From the NCBI GenBank assembly GCA_020832725.1, contig JAFIEC010000318.1, forward strand, positions 1 to 21,950: DNA of 21,950 nt, read 5' to 3'. A program made the position numbers and the translations under genes. How positions within the stretch are numbered: position 1 is the stretch's first letter; every line of letters starts with the position of its first letter. This DNA is from Paracoccaceae bacterium (GTDB lineage: Bacteria; Pseudomonadota; Alphaproteobacteria; Rhodobacterales; Rhodobacteraceae). This document shows positions 21,181 to 21,950 of this stretch, piece after piece. The notes below the pieces were generated by a model, which saw nothing but the letters and a program-made list of their open reading frames with translations, did no database searches and was not told where the DNA came from.

Positions 21181-21947
21181 CAGGCGGCCTCCTTCCCGAT
21201 ATAGGCCTCGATAACCTTCGGGTGCGACTGGACCTCCGCCGGGGTGCCCTCTGCCAGAAGCGCGCCGTCGGCCAGTGCGAGAACCCTGTCGGAGACCTTG
21301 CTGACAAGGCCCATGTCATGCTCGACCATCAGAACCGTGATGCCCATCTGCCGGCGGATGTCGTCGATCCACCAGCGCATGTTCTGAGTCTCCTCCACCG
21401 AGAGCCCCGAGGCAGGTTCGTCCAGCAGCAGCAGCCGCGGCTTCGAGGCAAGCGCCCGGCCAAGCTCGACCACCTTGCGCACCCCATAGGGCAGCCCGGC
21501 TATGCGGCTGTCCCGGTAGGGCTGAAGATCGAGGAAGTCGATCACCTCCTCGACGGCCTCGCGGTGGCGGTGTTCTTCGGAACGGGCGCGGCCGATGAAC
21601 ATCAGCTCCTCGATGATCGTCGTGCGCCGGTGGCGGTGCCGACCGACCAGAAGGTTCTGCAGCACGGTCGCCTGGTGGAACAGTTCGATGTTCTGGAAGG
21701 TGCGCGCGATGCCCATGTTGGGCACCTGATGGGGCCTCATCCTCAGCAGATCCTCGCCCGCAAAGCGGATCGTGCCCGAAACCGGGGTGTAAAAGCGCGA
21801 GATCAGGTTGAACACGGTGGATTTTCCCGCCCCGTTCGGCCCGACCAGCGCAAAGACCTCGCCCTCCTCGACCTTCATCGACAGGTTGTTCACGGCGGTC
21901 ACGCCGCCGAACTTGAGGGTCACATTCTCGATCTCGAGCAGGCTCAT
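21180..21947 (-). CDS. ABC transporter ATP-binding protein, LivG type
   Basis: A 255-residue ATPase, partner of the LivF-type protein. Walker A is GPNGAGKS (36-43). The Q-loop region is GIARTFQNIELFHQATVLQN (79-98), Walker B is LLLLDEPASGLS (172-183), and the switch histidine is in LMVEHDMGLV (His210). The signature reads LPYGVRKVVELGRALA (152-167), departing from the LSGGQ-type consensus, as LivG-like proteins often do. A typical LivG C-terminal segment (LAEGTPAEVQSHPKVIEAYIG) closes the protein. The start ATG lies three bases from the right edge of the window, so its Shine-Dalgarno and the expected upstream permease genes are out of view. Confidence 0.94.
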   Translation of the reverse strand: MSLLEIENVTLKFGGVTAVNNLSMKVEEGEVFALVGPNGAGKSTVFNLISRFYTPVSGTIRFAGEDLLRMRPHQVPNMGIARTFQNIELFHQATVLQNLLVGRHRHRRTTIIEELMFIGRARSEEHRHREAVEEVIDFLDLQPYRDSRIAGLPYGVRKVVELGRALASKPRLLLLDEPASGLSVEETQNMRWWIDDIRRQMGITVLMVEHDMGLVSKVSDRVLALADGALLAEGTPAEVQSHPKVIEAYIGKEAA

Positions 21948-21950
21948 CGC

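Noticed and set aside
1..21950. Mobile elements, CRISPR arrays, tRNA or rRNA genes
   Set aside because: No transposase, integrase, regularly spaced repeat, terminal inverted repeat or RNA-gene signature was seen on reading both strands. Coding density and composition are uniform.

Overview
The window is about 22 kb of very GC-rich, gene-dense bacterial chromosome. Codon use, gene families and gene order all point to an alphaproteobacterium of the Rhodobacteraceae (Rhodobacter/Roseobacter relatives). Pointers are the pgsA-moaD-moaE order, an HvrA-type H-NS protein, a TAXI-type TRAP transporter and a SelD fused to a flavoprotein. Twenty protein genes are supported, one of them cut by the left edge. 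I see no rRNA, tRNA, CRISPR, insertion sequence or prophage, and no gene-free stretch longer than 160 bases.

Left part (1-5476): the 3' end of pgsA (phospholipid synthesis) overlaps moaD, followed by moaE (molybdopterin synthase). On the other strand lies a three-gene TRAP-TAXI importer: binding protein, DUF1850 protein, and one fused 4TM/12TM permease. A short ModE-like regulator is transcribed divergently from it.

Middle (5489-10171): a periplasmic PQQ-type sugar dehydrogenase, then a tight catabolic operon for 3-hydroxybenzoate via gentisate. Its genes are gentisate 1,2-dioxygenase, a fumarylpyruvate hydrolase-family enzyme and 3-hydroxybenzoate 6-monooxygenase. A divergent MarR regulator and a near-palindromic candidate operator sit upstream. 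The maleylpyruvate isomerase of the classical pathway is not in the window.

Centre-right (10172-15180): a secreted caspase-fold protein that contains no cysteine at all and so cannot be a cysteine protease. It carries two peptidoglycan-binding domains and three ~44-residue repeats. Next to it are mnmH (tRNA 2-selenouridine synthase) and, tail to tail with a 14-nt overlap, a SelD fused to an N-terminal FAD oxidoreductase. Together these make a compact selenophosphate-to-tRNA module.

Right part (15316-21947): an H-NS/HvrA-like nucleoid protein, an NfeD/SPFH membrane pair, and the distal part of a branched-chain-amino-acid-type (HAAT) ABC operon. That operon encodes two ATPases, an acyl-CoA ligase and a binding protein, and ends in a good intrinsic terminator. 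Its permease genes must lie beyond the right edge or elsewhere.

No wholly new multi-gene system is evident. The most unusual items are the cysteine-less caspase-fold/peptidoglycan-binding protein, the flavoprotein-SelD fusion facing mnmH, and the ModE-like regulator sitting between an uncharacterised TAXI transporter and other genes close to moaDE.
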